Shown here: positions 35,130 through 43,894 of the stretch, in pieces
Position numbering within the stretch: position 1 is the first letter of the stretch
How the letters are laid out: each line of letters opens with the position of its first letter
Notes under the pieces: model-generated
Told to the model about the DNA's origin: nothing
What the model saw: the letters and a program-made list of their open reading frames with translations, nothing else
The model's database searches: none
Position numbers and translations under genes: made by a program
Assembly: GCA_023953835.1 (NCBI GenBank)
Contig: JAMLJB010000002.1
Span: 26,630-90,629, forward strand
Direction of reading: 5' to 3'
Source of the DNA: Rhizobiaceae bacterium
GTDB taxonomy: Bacteria; Pseudomonadota; Alphaproteobacteria; Rhizobiales; Rhizobiaceae
DNA: 64,000 nucleotides

Positions 35130-35984
35130 CTAGACGACGAATTCAGCTCGTCCGTCCATGGTTATCAATCCATGTTGGTCGCCGCACCACAAATCGAACC
35201 CATTGCTCTCGCGGACCGCATTGATCGTGAACGATGCACCGTCAAACAGCGGTGAGACCCCGCGATAGGAGAAGCTCGCTGGCAAACGCCCTCCGGCCGC
35301 GCGACTGGCGAGATTGAGAAGCAGCGTTGCCTGAAGCGGCCCATGGACCACCAGCCCCGGATAGCCTTCGACGTCGCGAGCATAGTCGCGGTCGTAGTGG
35401 ATTCGATGGCCGTTGAAGGTAATGGCCGAATATCGAAACAAAAGAGTCGTTGTGGCCTCGACTGTCTCGGTCAGATCAGCAGGCGACGAGGCCGGTGCCG
35501 ATCCGGCGGAATAAGGCGTGGAAGCGCCTGGAACGACATCGCGATAGACGATGTCCTGGCGCTCGCTGATTGCGAGCCCGGCGTCGGTTGAGACCTCGTG
35601 TGCCACGGTCAGGAACACCAGCGATCCGCTCCGCCCGGACTTTTCCGTCACGTCTGCAATCCGCGACTCGCGGGTCACCAATCCACCGACCGGCAATGGC
35701 GCATGGAATTTGATGGAACCGCCTGCCCACATCCGACGCGGTAGCGGGACTGGCGGCAGGAAACCTCCCCGGGCAGGATGTCCATCGGGACCGAGCATAT
35801 CGGGCATTGCCGCAGGCTGCGACAGGCACCAGTGCACCCCCAACGGGGCCGCCGCACCGGTGTCGGCAAGTCCGTTGCCGAACGTCGCGCGGAACCGCTC
35901 CACGAGGCCGGGGGTGATGATATCCGACGAATGCTGTGAATTGCCGATCCAGCTCCTCAGATGAGCGATGTCGATGTTGTTCAT
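35130..35984 (-). CDS. FAS1-like dehydratase / mesaconyl-C4-CoA hydratase-like protein
   Basis: 284-residue double-hotdog MaoC-type protein. The N-terminal half has GGSIKFHAPLPVG and a DIVYRD strand; the C-terminal half has the hydratase signature AITFNGHRIHYDRDYA then GYPGLVVHGPLQA, where Asp and His are catalytic. This arrangement is typical of mesaconyl-C4-CoA hydratase (Meh) and its relatives. ATG 35984 overlaps the CoA-transferase stop (ATGA). Predicted to hydrate an unsaturated C4/C5 dicarboxylyl-CoA made by the preceding enzymes. Confidence 0.8.
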   Translation of the reverse strand: MNNIDIAHLRSWIGNSQHSSDIITPGLVERFRATFGNGLADTGAAAPLGVHWCLSQPAAMPDMLGPDGHPARGGFLPPVPLPRRMWAGGSIKFHAPLPVGGLVTRESRIADVTEKSGRSGSLVFLTVAHEVSTDAGLAISERQDIVYRDVVPGASTPYSAGSAPASSPADLTETVEATTTLLFRYSAITFNGHRIHYDRDYARDVEGYPGLVVHGPLQATLLLNLASRAAGGRLPASFSYRGVSPLFDGASFTINAVRESNGFDLWCGDQHGLITMDGRAEFVV

Positions 35985-37096
35985 GTCGCGTCTGAAAATT
36001 CCCGCCGAATCAAGGCCGTATGAGCACCGAGCGCCGGTACGGCCCCCCCTTTTATCGCGCGCCGGACGGGGGAGCCGACTCCGTGGAAGGAGCCCCCCGA
36101 CGTCTCGATCTCGATCCGGCGCAACGCCGGATGGGTTGATAGGTCCGCGACGGTCGATACGTTTGACCACGCAAGCGCGTGCGCTTCCAGCGCGGCGATT
36201 GCTTCGGCGCGTGTCATCGAGAGCAGGATGTCTGCAATAAGCGTTCCGAGCGCCTCGCGATTCTGTACGCGGGACGGGTTGTCCAGGAAACGTGGATCAT
36301 CGAAGAGATCCGGTCGCTTCAGCACCCCATCGCAAAGACGCTTCCATTCGCCGGGATTTTGAATGACGATCACGATATGGCCGTCGCTGCAGGCGAAGCT
36401 GCCATAGGGATAAATGGAAGCATGCGCGAGGCCGGTGCGAGGCGTGGTCTTTCCTGCATAGTCGAGATGCAGCAAAGGCACACTCATGAAATCGGCCATC
36501 GCATCGAACATCGCGATCTCTATCGAGGCCCCCTTGCCGGTCCGCGTTCGCTCGATGAGAGCTTCGAGAATCGCCGCATGGGCATTCATGCCGGTGGCGA
36601 CATCAGCCATCGAAACCCCGACCTTTACCGGCGTGTCCGGTGTGCCCGTGACCGCGCAAATGCCGCTTTCCGCCTGAACGAGCATGTCGTAGGCGCGCAT
36701 GTCGCGGTAGGCACTGTCCTGGGGATAGCCGACAATGTCGACGGCGATGAGCCTGGGATAGCGCTCGATGAGATCGGCCGAGCCAAGCCCCAGACGAACG
36801 GTCGCTCCCGGCGCAAGGTTCTGCACGAAGATGTCGGCCTTTGCGATCATCCGCTCCAGCAGCTGGCGATCGGCATCGTCCTTGATGTCGAGGACAGCGC
36901 TTTCCTTGCCGCGATTTAGCCAGGCAAAATACGCGCTTGTACCATGCACGGCCTTGTCATAATGGCGCGCGGTCTCACCCTCGGCACGTTCGATCTTGAT
37001 CACCCGCGCTCCGGCGTCGGCAAGCCGCAATGTGCAGGTCGGCGCCGCCACTGCCTGCTCGATCGATACGACAAGTATGCCTTCCAGCGGAAGCAT
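35981..37096 (-). CDS. Family III CoA-transferase (CaiB/BaiF)
   Basis: 371-residue CoA-transferase. Catalytic Asp in AYDMLVQAESG (about 155), N-terminal LEGILVVSIEQAVAAP and GKGASIEIAMFDAMADFM are family marks. ATG 37096 is used, 10 bp after the acyl-CoA dehydrogenase stop; the longer frame to 37135 overlaps that gene. It likely moves CoA between succinyl-CoA (or another donor) and a dicarboxylate such as mesaconate or itaconate. Coupled to the hydratase gene. Confidence 0.88.
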   Translation of the reverse strand: MLPLEGILVVSIEQAVAAPTCTLRLADAGARVIKIERAEGETARHYDKAVHGTSAYFAWLNRGKESAVLDIKDDADRQLLERMIAKADIFVQNLAPGATVRLGLGSADLIERYPRLIAVDIVGYPQDSAYRDMRAYDMLVQAESGICAVTGTPDTPVKVGVSMADVATGMNAHAAILEALIERTRTGKGASIEIAMFDAMADFMSVPLLHLDYAGKTTPRTGLAHASIYPYGSFACSDGHIVIVIQNPGEWKRLCDGVLKRPDLFDDPRFLDNPSRVQNREALGTLIADILLSMTRAEAIAALEAHALAWSNVSTVADLSTHPALRRIEIETSGGSFHGVGSPVRRAIKGGAVPALGAHTALIRREFSDAT

Positions 37097-37106
37097 GGCG
37101 GCCACC

Positions 37107-38279
37107 TCAGTAGGAACGTGGCATGCCAAGCACATGCTCGGCGACGTAGGAAAGGATCAGATTGGTGGAGATCGGCGCAACCTGGTAGAGACGCGTCTCC
37201 CTGAATTTGCGTTCCACGTCATATTCCTCAGCGAAGCCAAAGCCGCCATGCGTTTGCACGCAAGCCTCGGCTGCGGCCCACGAGGCTTCGGCGGCCAGCA
37301 TCTTGGCCATATTGGCCTGTTCGCCGCAATCTTGTCCGCTCTCGAACAAATGAGCGGCCTGATGCACCAGGAGTTCGGCTGCCCGCATCTGCGCGTAGGC
37401 GCGCGCGATGGGAAACTGCACACCCTGATTCTGACCTATGGGCCGTCCGAAGACCTTTCGCTCGCTGGCATATGCCGAAGCCTTTTCGATAAACCATTTG
37501 GCATCGCCGATGCATTCCGACGCGATCAATATTCGCTCGGCATTCATGCCTGAGAGGATATAGCGAAAGCCCTTCCCTTCCTCACCGATGAGATTCTCGG
37601 CCGGAACCCGCACATTGTCGAAGAATACCTCAGTCGTGGAATGGTTCATCATCGCGCGGATGGGCTTGATGCTCATTCCCCCCTTTAGGGCTTCTCGCAT
37701 GTCGACGATGAAAACTGATATCCCTTCCGTCCGCTTGGCCACCTGTTCGCCGGGCGTAGTGCGGGCGAGCAGCAACATCAGGTCGGAATGCTCGGCGCGC
37801 GAAGTCCACACCTTCTGGCCGTTGACGATGTAGTGATCGCCCTCGCGCCGCGCGAAGGTCTTGATCGCGCTCGTATCCGTACCGCTGGTGGGTTCGGTGA
37901 CGCCGAAGGCCTGAAGCCGCAACTCGCCGCTTGCGACAGCAGGCAGATATTTCGACTTTTGCGCCTCGCTGCCGTGTCGCAGAAGCGCGCCCATCATGTA
38001 CATCTGGGCGTGGCAAGCGCCGCCATTCCCACCGGATCGCTGGATTTCCTCCAGTATGGCCGCCGCCGCCGACAGAGACAGGCCGGAGCCGCCATATTCT
38101 TCCGGGATAAGAACCGAAAGATAGCCGGCATCCGAGAGAGCTTTGACAAACTCACTTGGATAGGCGCTCTCGCGGTCGAGCTTGCGCCAGTACTGGCCGG
38201 GAAACGCCTCGCACAGCTTGCGAACGCTCTGCCTGATCTGGGCAATCTCCTCGCCCTGATCGATGTCTCTTATCGTCAT
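37107..38279 (-). CDS. Acyl-CoA dehydrogenase family protein
   Basis: 390-residue FAD acyl-CoA dehydrogenase: FGVTEPTSGTDTSAIKT, VNGQKVWTSRAEHSD and RKVFGRPIGQNQGVQF. The usual catalytic Glu of the C-terminal YEGT motif is missing; that stretch reads LYQVAPISTN. A Glu is present in MNAERILIA (near 240), where isovaleryl- and long-chain acyl-CoA dehydrogenases carry their base, so activity on a branched substrate is plausible. In this operon methylsuccinyl-CoA or a similar branched dicarboxylyl-CoA is a candidate. Confidence 0.87.
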   Translation of the reverse strand: MTIRDIDQGEEIAQIRQSVRKLCEAFPGQYWRKLDRESAYPSEFVKALSDAGYLSVLIPEEYGGSGLSLSAAAAILEEIQRSGGNGGACHAQMYMMGALLRHGSEAQKSKYLPAVASGELRLQAFGVTEPTSGTDTSAIKTFARREGDHYIVNGQKVWTSRAEHSDLMLLLARTTPGEQVAKRTEGISVFIVDMREALKGGMSIKPIRAMMNHSTTEVFFDNVRVPAENLIGEEGKGFRYILSGMNAERILIASECIGDAKWFIEKASAYASERKVFGRPIGQNQGVQFPIARAYAQMRAAELLVHQAAHLFESGQDCGEQANMAKMLAAEASWAAAEACVQTHGGFGFAEEYDVERKFRETRLYQVAPISTNLILSYVAEHVLGMPRSY

Positions 38280-38327
38280 GCGTTTCCTGGTCCTGCCTGC
38301 AGCTTAACGGGGCGCGTGGACGACCGG

Positions 38328-39713
38328 TCAACGGCCATTCCCCGTGATGAGAGAGCCTACGTGATTTGCCGCGGAGAGCTGCCAAAGTCTCGGCAGCAGT
38401 GCGTCCAATTCGGCGGGAGCCGCTGCGGAACTGAATTCCGCCAGCCCCCTTACCTTCGCCTCAATTTCGGGCCTCGAAAGCGTATTTCCGGGGTCGCCCT
38501 TCGGTTCGTCGACGCGAACGTCGATGGTGCGTCCATCGGTCGTGCGCAACCGCGCCTTGCCGATCCAGCGCGCGGGATAGGCGCCGTCCACCTCGGGATC
38601 GAGGACCATCTGGACGCGATCGCTGAACTGCACGACTTCGGGCCTGGCGAATCCTTCCTCGAACTCCATCATGCCCGCCTTTCCGTAATTGGCGATGAGA
38701 CCCAGCGTCGTCCCCATCGAGAACTTCGCCTGGTGCACCGAAGCCGGTGCGACGACCGGTCCGAGCACGTCGATTGCGCCCTGGTGAACGAGCGCCGTCA
38801 CAGTGGCAATGTCGCTTGCCCGCAGATGGCTTTCCTGCATTGCCTTCAGGAGCGCATCAGCCGCAGGGTGCGTGTGCCTGCAGGATGCATGAAACTTGAA
38901 GGACGTCTCCGCAAGCACCCAGCGCGTCCCGAGACCGTCGACCAGCTTTGCCGGATCGGCGTCGGTCGACATGCCTTTTCCCATGCCCTGGGTCCCTTCG
39001 AGGACATGGCGGGCACCTTTGAAGCCGTCCTTTGCCAGATAGGCCGCCATCAGGCCATTGCTGGCGGCCTTGGCAGTGTGGAGCGGCTTGGAGTCTGCGC
39101 CGTCGCGCAGGAATGCCCATAGTCCGGCGGCCTGTGTTCCTGCCGAACCGAACGCATCGAGCATCTGCGCGGGGGACAGGCCGAGAAGGCGGCCGACCGC
39201 CGCCGCCGCGGCCAGCGTGCCGGCGGTGCCGGTCGTGTGAAAGATCTTGTAATGTGATCGTCCGAGAAATTCGCCAACACGGATTCCGACTTCGTAGCCG
39301 GCCGTGGAGGCGGCGAGAAAATCCTTCCCGGATGCACCGATCTGCTGCGCGACGGCAAGGGCGGCGGGAAAGACCACTGCCGCGGGATGAAACACTGAAC
39401 CGTTGTGCACGTCATCCTGTTCGGCGAAGTGCGACGCCGCGCCATTGACCATGGCGGCGAACAATGGGCTCGTCCCGCGACGATCAATCAGGATTTCACA
39501 CGGGCCGTCGCCTGGTCCCATCGCCCGAGCGAATGCGGCGATCGCCTCGACCGGGCGTGCGCCCTTTCCGGCGAGCGCCGACCCAACCCAATCCACGAAC
39601 AGATCCTCTGCGCGCGCTACGACGTCCGGTGGAATGGACTCGAACGTCAGCTCCGACGCGAAACGAGCAAGCTTCGCGCTCGGGAAATCCGACGCATCAT
39701 TCGCTTCGACCAC
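38328..39713 (-). CDS. MmgE/PrpD family protein
   Basis: 461-residue protein of the 2-methylcitrate dehydratase/cis-aconitate decarboxylase/iminodisuccinate epimerase family. Seen: DWVGSALAGKG, NGAASHFAEQDDVH (active-site His region), ASTAGYEVGIRVGE, GTAGTLAAAAAVGRLLG and KFHASCRHTHPAADAL. GTG 39713 is preferred to GTG 39731 because GGAGGG lies 7 nt before it. First gene of the locus 3 operon, divergent from the LysR gene. It could generate or isomerise the unsaturated dicarboxylate that the CoA-transferase activates. Confidence 0.85.
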   Translation of the reverse strand: MVEANDASDFPSAKLARFASELTFESIPPDVVARAEDLFVDWVGSALAGKGARPVEAIAAFARAMGPGDGPCEILIDRRGTSPLFAAMVNGAASHFAEQDDVHNGSVFHPAAVVFPAALAVAQQIGASGKDFLAASTAGYEVGIRVGEFLGRSHYKIFHTTGTAGTLAAAAAVGRLLGLSPAQMLDAFGSAGTQAAGLWAFLRDGADSKPLHTAKAASNGLMAAYLAKDGFKGARHVLEGTQGMGKGMSTDADPAKLVDGLGTRWVLAETSFKFHASCRHTHPAADALLKAMQESHLRASDIATVTALVHQGAIDVLGPVVAPASVHQAKFSMGTTLGLIANYGKAGMMEFEEGFARPEVVQFSDRVQMVLDPEVDGAYPARWIGKARLRTTDGRTIDVRVDEPKGDPGNTLSRPEIEAKVRGLAEFSSAAAPAELDALLPRLWQLSAANHVGSLITGNGR

Positions 39714-39837
39714 CGCTTTGCCCTCCTTCACGCACAGGATATTCCAACTCTCGAGAGAGCACGTAGCGCGGTGTCCGGCAATTCGTTATTGGAAAACCGT
39801 GCTTTCAGCTTGCTTGAACGCGCTTTGGGAGTTCTCG

Positions 39838-40764
39838 ATGGCCAGCCTGCGTTACGATCTCATTGACCTGCGGCTCTTCATAAACATAGCGGAAGCCTGC
39901 AACCTGACGCGCGGCGCCGACCGCGCAGGACTGTCGGTGGGTGCGGCCTCGATGCGGATGAAAAACCTTGAGGAAGAACTCGGCACGCCTCTGCTTATGC
40001 GCCATAGCCAGGGCGTATCATTGACGCCGGCAGGCGAGGCGCTGCTTTCGCATGCGCGCCGGGTGTTTCAGGATCTCGAACGGCTGCATGGCGATATGCA
40101 GACCTTCTCGCGTGGACTGAAGGGACAGGTTCGCATCTTCGCCAACACGACTGCGATCACGGAGATCCTGCCCGCGGCTTTGGGCAGCTTCCTCGCCGCG
40201 CACCCGCAGGTCGACATCGACATCGAGGAGCGGCTGAGTCCGGACATCGCCCGCGCCGTGACCGAAGGAAGCATCGACATCGGTATACTTGCCGGCAACA
40301 CGCAGACCGATGGGCTGGAGGTCATTCCATATCAACAGGACCGGCTTGCGCTGGCGGTGCCATTGGGACATCGCCTTGCGCAGATACACAGCGTCGATTT
40401 TGCGGACATAGTGGGGGAGAATTTCGTTTCCTTGCAACGCGGCAGCGCGATCCATGGATTTATCGACAACATCGTCGACGGGATGGGGGTGAGCCTCCAC
40501 ATCAGGATCAAGGTCTCGGGCTTCGAATCCCTGTGCCGAATGGTCGAGGCCGGCGTCGGCGTGGGCATATTGCCGGAATCGGTCGCCGCACGCATGAAGG
40601 GCAGCCACAAGATAGCGATCCTGTCGCTGAGCAACAGCTGGGCCGTCCGTGAACTGAAGATCTGCATACAGAGCCGCGAAGACCTCCCGGCGTTCGCGCG
40701 TGATCTGGTCGACCATATCGTGAAGCACGCCGAAACTGAGCCTCCGGGCAAGGATGTGAATTGA
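39838..40764 (+). CDS. LysR family transcriptional regulator
   Basis: 308-residue LTTR: N-terminal winged HTH (LRLFINIAEACNLTRGADRAGLSVGAASMRMKNLEEELG, about 10-48) and periplasmic-binding-like effector domain ending in the VEAGVGVGILPESVA region. GGGAG 7 nt upstream supports ATG 39838; the frame opening at 39403 runs inside the MmgE gene on the other strand. Divergent from the locus 3 operon, the standard LysR arrangement, so it probably activates that operon with a pathway acid as coinducer. Confidence 0.9.
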   Translation: MASLRYDLIDLRLFINIAEACNLTRGADRAGLSVGAASMRMKNLEEELGTPLLMRHSQGVSLTPAGEALLSHARRVFQDLERLHGDMQTFSRGLKGQVRIFANTTAITEILPAALGSFLAAHPQVDIDIEERLSPDIARAVTEGSIDIGILAGNTQTDGLEVIPYQQDRLALAVPLGHRLAQIHSVDFADIVGENFVSLQRGSAIHGFIDNIVDGMGVSLHIRIKVSGFESLCRMVEAGVGVGILPESVAARMKGSHKIAILSLSNSWAVRELKICIQSREDLPAFARDLVDHIVKHAETEPPGKDVN

Positions 40765-40948
40765 CACGTGAACCAGTACCGCGTCCGTCTGCGTGAAATT
40801 TCAGCCGATATGTCTCATCGTTTCACGGAAGTCGGAATCGGCGCGCGCATCGACGCCATAGTGCTGTGCCTGCCTACAAAGGAAGGCGTTGCACCTGCCC
40901 CAGCCCGAAACTTGGTTCGCTATTGGCATAGCAATCATGCATTCGGCC

Positions 40949-41110
40949 GCCCGGAATATCGCGCACCCGAACATCGTATATCGTGAAGCATCTCCCAAGA
41001 TTACCGTGCGAACCGGCCTGATCTGGGATGGATCGAAGAACCTGAGCCCGACCGTGAGGACATTCGTCGATACCTGTCGGACCGCCGGCCATGCGGACAG
41101 CGTACATTAA
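40949..41110 (+). pseudogene. Remnant of a LysR effector domain (C-terminal fragment)
   Basis: In frame 2 the conceptual protein reads HPNIVYREASPK, VRTGLIWDGSKN and LSPTVRTFVDTCR before a TAA stop. This is the pattern of the last 50 residues of LysR substrate-binding domains (strand, charged turn, then a final helix starting near a Pro). There is no DNA-binding part, the frame differs from the intact LysR gene ending at 40764, and that gene has its own complete C-terminus, so this is a separate decayed copy. Confidence 0.5.
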
Positions 41111-41132
41111 GTAAGCATATGCCCTTACTTAA
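41107..41132. repeat. Perfect inverted repeat TTAAGTAAG / CTTACTTAA
   Basis: Nine-base arms (41107-41115 and 41124-41132) flank an 8-bp spacer CATATGCC, 139 bp before the UTRA-GntR start. No U-tract follows, so an operator for the regulator is more likely than a terminator. A leftover mobile-element end beside the decayed LysR fragment is also possible. Confidence 0.5.
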
Positions 41133-41270
41133 CCAGCACGCATGCTCTACTCTCATTCCTCCTCGCCCGTAACGAGAGTAGCGAAATGCCTGCTCGTTTC
41201 AGGCGGCCGGGTTCGATCTGCGGGAATAGACATGCTCTGAGCGGTCGAACCAATTCGGGATGAGAACTTG

Positions 41271-42062
41271 ATGCCATATGACGCCGAAGTAACAAACCGA
41301 CACAGCATGGAGGAGATCCGCAATGCGAACAGCGCGATGCCCCTTTATGCCGCCGTCGAGAAGACACTTCTGGGCCGCATCGAGGCCGGCGTTTACTCCA
41401 AGGATGAGCTTATGCCGTCCGAACATGATCTCAGCCGGGAGCTGAATGTCAGCAGGCAAACGGTTCGGGAAGCGATCCGCAGACTGGCTGACGCCGGCCT
41501 CGTGTCGAGGCACCCGGGAATCGGAACCCGTATCAACGGCACGCGTCGAAAGGCGCGCTACACCTACCCTGTCGGTTCATTGGCGGACCTCGTCGAACAT
41601 GTCCGGGAGGTCCCTCTCAAGGTGCACAGCGCGGACGTGATAGAGGCCCGAGGTGCGCTGGCTACGTTCCTCAAATGTCGCCAGGGGACCTCATGGCTCC
41701 ATGTCAAGGGACAGCGTCACCATGTTGGCGAGAGCATGCCGCTCGCTGTCAGCGAGCTTTATATCCGCAACAGGTTCGCCAATCTGCGAGAGAAGCTCTG
41801 GGATCTGAAAGGACCCGTTCATATGCTGATCGAAACGGTGTATGGCGAGTTCATTGAGGAGATACAGCAAGAAATCCGCTCCGTGATCGCAACGGGCGAA
41901 ATAGCTCGCACGCTTGGTATCGAGCCGGGTTCGGCAGCGCTGGAGATCCAGCGCCGGTTCCTCGGCAAAGCCGGTCGTATGGTGATCTATGGGTGTGCTA
42001 CCTATCCCGCCAGCCGCTTTAGCTATACGGTGAATTTTCGCCGCGATGTCGAGATGTCATGA
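41271..42062 (+). CDS. GntR family transcriptional regulator, UTRA (HutC) subfamily
   Basis: 263 residues: winged HTH at about 25-95 (SRELNVSRQTVREAIRRLADAGLV) and a C-terminal UTRA ligand-binding domain (LIETVYGEFIEE, LGIEPGSAALEIQRRF, TYPASRFSYTVNF). ATG 41271 is taken; the preceding TTG 41268 or a later ATG 41307 are alternatives. It converges on the locus 4 operon end (SMP-30 gene) and is the only regulator next to it, so it may repress that operon from a distance. Confidence 0.87.
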   Translation: MPYDAEVTNRHSMEEIRNANSAMPLYAAVEKTLLGRIEAGVYSKDELMPSEHDLSRELNVSRQTVREAIRRLADAGLVSRHPGIGTRINGTRRKARYTYPVGSLADLVEHVREVPLKVHSADVIEARGALATFLKCRQGTSWLHVKGQRHHVGESMPLAVSELYIRNRFANLREKLWDLKGPVHMLIETVYGEFIEEIQQEIRSVIATGEIARTLGIEPGSAALEIQRRFLGKAGRMVIYGCATYPASRFSYTVNFRRDVEMS

Positions 42063-42094
42063 AGCGGTCGGAGTGGAACCGCTCACTCATTCCC

Positions 42095-43054
42095 CTATTG
42101 ACCCAGGTGGTAGTAATTTAGCATCAGGCCAGGCGTTGGCCAGTCGAGCGAATAGAGACGTCCGGTGCCACCGCCCGTAACGAATGCGGTGCGCAAATTG
42201 GGCCCGCCAAAGCAGATATTGGACGTGAGCGCGTCGGGTATGGCCACATGAGAATTGCGCGACCCGTCCCCTGAAATAACGGTAATGCCGCCAGGGCCGA
42301 ACAAAGTCCCGATGCAGGCGTTCTCCTCGCTATCAAGCGCCATGGAATCGAAACGCATAAAGTCGGAGCTGCCGCCGACGAAGCGGCCGCCATTGGGAGA
42401 TGGAAATGCTTTTTGCGCGATCTGGCCCGGCCCGGTCAGGTCAAACACCCACAGCCGCGCGGTCAGAGCTTCAATGACATAGAGACGTTTTTCGTCGGCA
42501 GACAGGGCGATGCCGTTCGGCGAAGCGATGTGCCAGATCTTGCGTTCAATACTGAAACCGTCCGCCGTGGCATAGAAGACGGCCCCATTGCCGGTGTCGC
42601 GCCTTCCGGCCTTGCCGGGATCGGTGAACCAGAAGCCCCCGTGGCGATCGAACACCAAGTCGTTAGGGGCACCCAGTGGACCGTCGGCTGTGCGATCGTA
42701 AAGTCGGGTGGCGGTACCATTGCGCAGGTCGACGCGCTCGATGCTCCCGGATGTATAGCTTGCGGGCGTTCCTGTCGGAAATCGGCCGTAACCCTCGAAA
42801 GAGTTCCATTCGAGACCGCCATTGTTGCACACGTAGCACGCGCCGTCAGGGCCGATCGCAGCACCATTCGGACCGCCGCTGATCTCGCAGACCGTTTCCT
42901 TGCGGCCGTCGGGTAGAACACGAGTCAGCCGTTCGCCTTCGATTTCCACGACCAGGACAGAGCCGTCCGGCATGGCCACAGGACCTTCGGGAAAAGCAAG
43001 TCCTTCTGCCAGGACCCTAAGTCCTTCGAGCGCGTTTTCTCCTGTTTCATGCAT
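42095..43054 (-). CDS. SMP-30/gluconolactonase-like beta-propeller lactonase
   Basis: 319-residue six-bladed propeller of the SMP-30/LRE family. Metal-site residues are visible in FPEGPVA (Glu about 23), GGPNGAAIGPDG, GAPNDLVFDRHGG (Asn) and SPNGIALSADEK (Asn/Asp). These enzymes hydrolyse aldonolactones or related lactones. Last gene of the locus 4 minus-strand run, 45 bp after the citryl-CoA-lyase-like gene. It could hydrolyse a lactone made by the SDR or the amidohydrolase step, or an aldonolactone for locus 5. Confidence 0.86.
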   Translation of the reverse strand: MHETGENALEGLRVLAEGLAFPEGPVAMPDGSVLVVEIEGERLTRVLPDGRKETVCEISGGPNGAAIGPDGACYVCNNGGLEWNSFEGYGRFPTGTPASYTSGSIERVDLRNGTATRLYDRTADGPLGAPNDLVFDRHGGFWFTDPGKAGRRDTGNGAVFYATADGFSIERKIWHIASPNGIALSADEKRLYVIEALTARLWVFDLTGPGQIAQKAFPSPNGGRFVGGSSDFMRFDSMALDSEENACIGTLFGPGGITVISGDGSRNSHVAIPDALTSNICFGGPNLRTAFVTGGGTGRLYSLDWPTPGLMLNYYHLGQ

Positions 43055-43099
43055 CGCGATAGCATCCCGAGCGAGTAGAAATGTGGGTGACTGCGGCGG

Positions 43100-43879
43100 T
43101 CAATCCGAGGCAGGGCCGGTGTAGATGGTCTTGTCCTCCACCATCTTCCAGATATCTGTCGCGGCTGGCTGATTGAGCTCTTCCAGTATGTGTCCGACCA
43201 GTCCAATGGACCGTGCAACCACACCTATGCCGCGCACGGCACGCCAATCGATGCCGATATCGAGCGCCACCGATCCGATTGCCGCACTGCCATTCAGCGT
43301 GATGTGGCTGCCGCGATAGCGGCAGGCCTCGCTGTGGATGGCGCGCATCAGCCTTGCATAATCCGTCGGTGCTCCAATCTCTTCCTGAAGCGCGAACAAG
43401 CGTTCCGCGCGGGGATCCACCGGATGATGCGGATGGCCGAGACCCGGGATCCGGCGTTTTGTTCCCAGATAGCGCTCGACGATCACGCGGGCACGCTGTT
43501 CGTCGTCTCCTTCGATTTCCGCCGCTTCGATTTTCAGCAGGCGTGCGACATTGCTGGTCGTTCCGACGAACACGTCGCCGACACCAAGCAACCCGCTTGC
43601 CACAGCGCCCTGAAACGATTCAGGCGCGCCGAGCAGCGTCAGCCGGGCAGCGATTGTGCTTGGCATCATGCCATGCTCGGCAACGCTGACGATCATGGCA
43701 TTGATCAGTGTCGATTGCTTTGGGTCGGGGCGGCGTCCCACGACGAGAAAATAGAAGAGCTGACCAGCATCCATCTTGCCCATCATATCGCGAGCGACAT
43801 CAAGTCCGCGAACGGTGATCTTCTCTTCGTTAAGCGTCGCGATGTCGGTCGAAATATGTTCGCGAGCGGGGCTGTTCAT
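43100..43879 (-). CDS. Citryl-CoA lyase-like protein (citrate synthase fold)
   Basis: 259 residues, much shorter than citrate synthase (about 430) and matching stand-alone citryl-CoA lyase, the C-terminal part of ATP-citrate lyase. Catalytic-site counterparts are visible: VAEHGMMPST (His), GLGHPHHPVDPRA (His) and SHITLNGSAAIGSVALDIG. It would split a citryl-CoA-like thioester into acetyl-CoA and a keto acid, or run the reverse aldol. Preceded by the amidohydrolase gene (15-bp gap) and co-transcribed with an acyl-CoA synthetase that could make its thioester substrate. Confidence 0.82.
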   Translation of the reverse strand: MNSPAREHISTDIATLNEEKITVRGLDVARDMMGKMDAGQLFYFLVVGRRPDPKQSTLINAMIVSVAEHGMMPSTIAARLTLLGAPESFQGAVASGLLGVGDVFVGTTSNVARLLKIEAAEIEGDDEQRARVIVERYLGTKRRIPGLGHPHHPVDPRAERLFALQEEIGAPTDYARLMRAIHSEACRYRGSHITLNGSAAIGSVALDIGIDWRAVRGIGVVARSIGLVGHILEELNQPAATDIWKMVEDKTIYTGPASD

Positions 43880-43894
43880 GTCCTTCTCCTCAGC

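Larger units (their letters stand above)
40765..41270. other. 506-bp region without an intact gene
   Basis: Between the LysR and UTRA-GntR genes. It holds a degraded LysR C-terminal fragment (about 40949-41110) and a perfect 9-bp-arm inverted repeat at 41107-41132. The first 180 bp show only weak open frames that I do not accept as genes. Confidence 0.6.
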
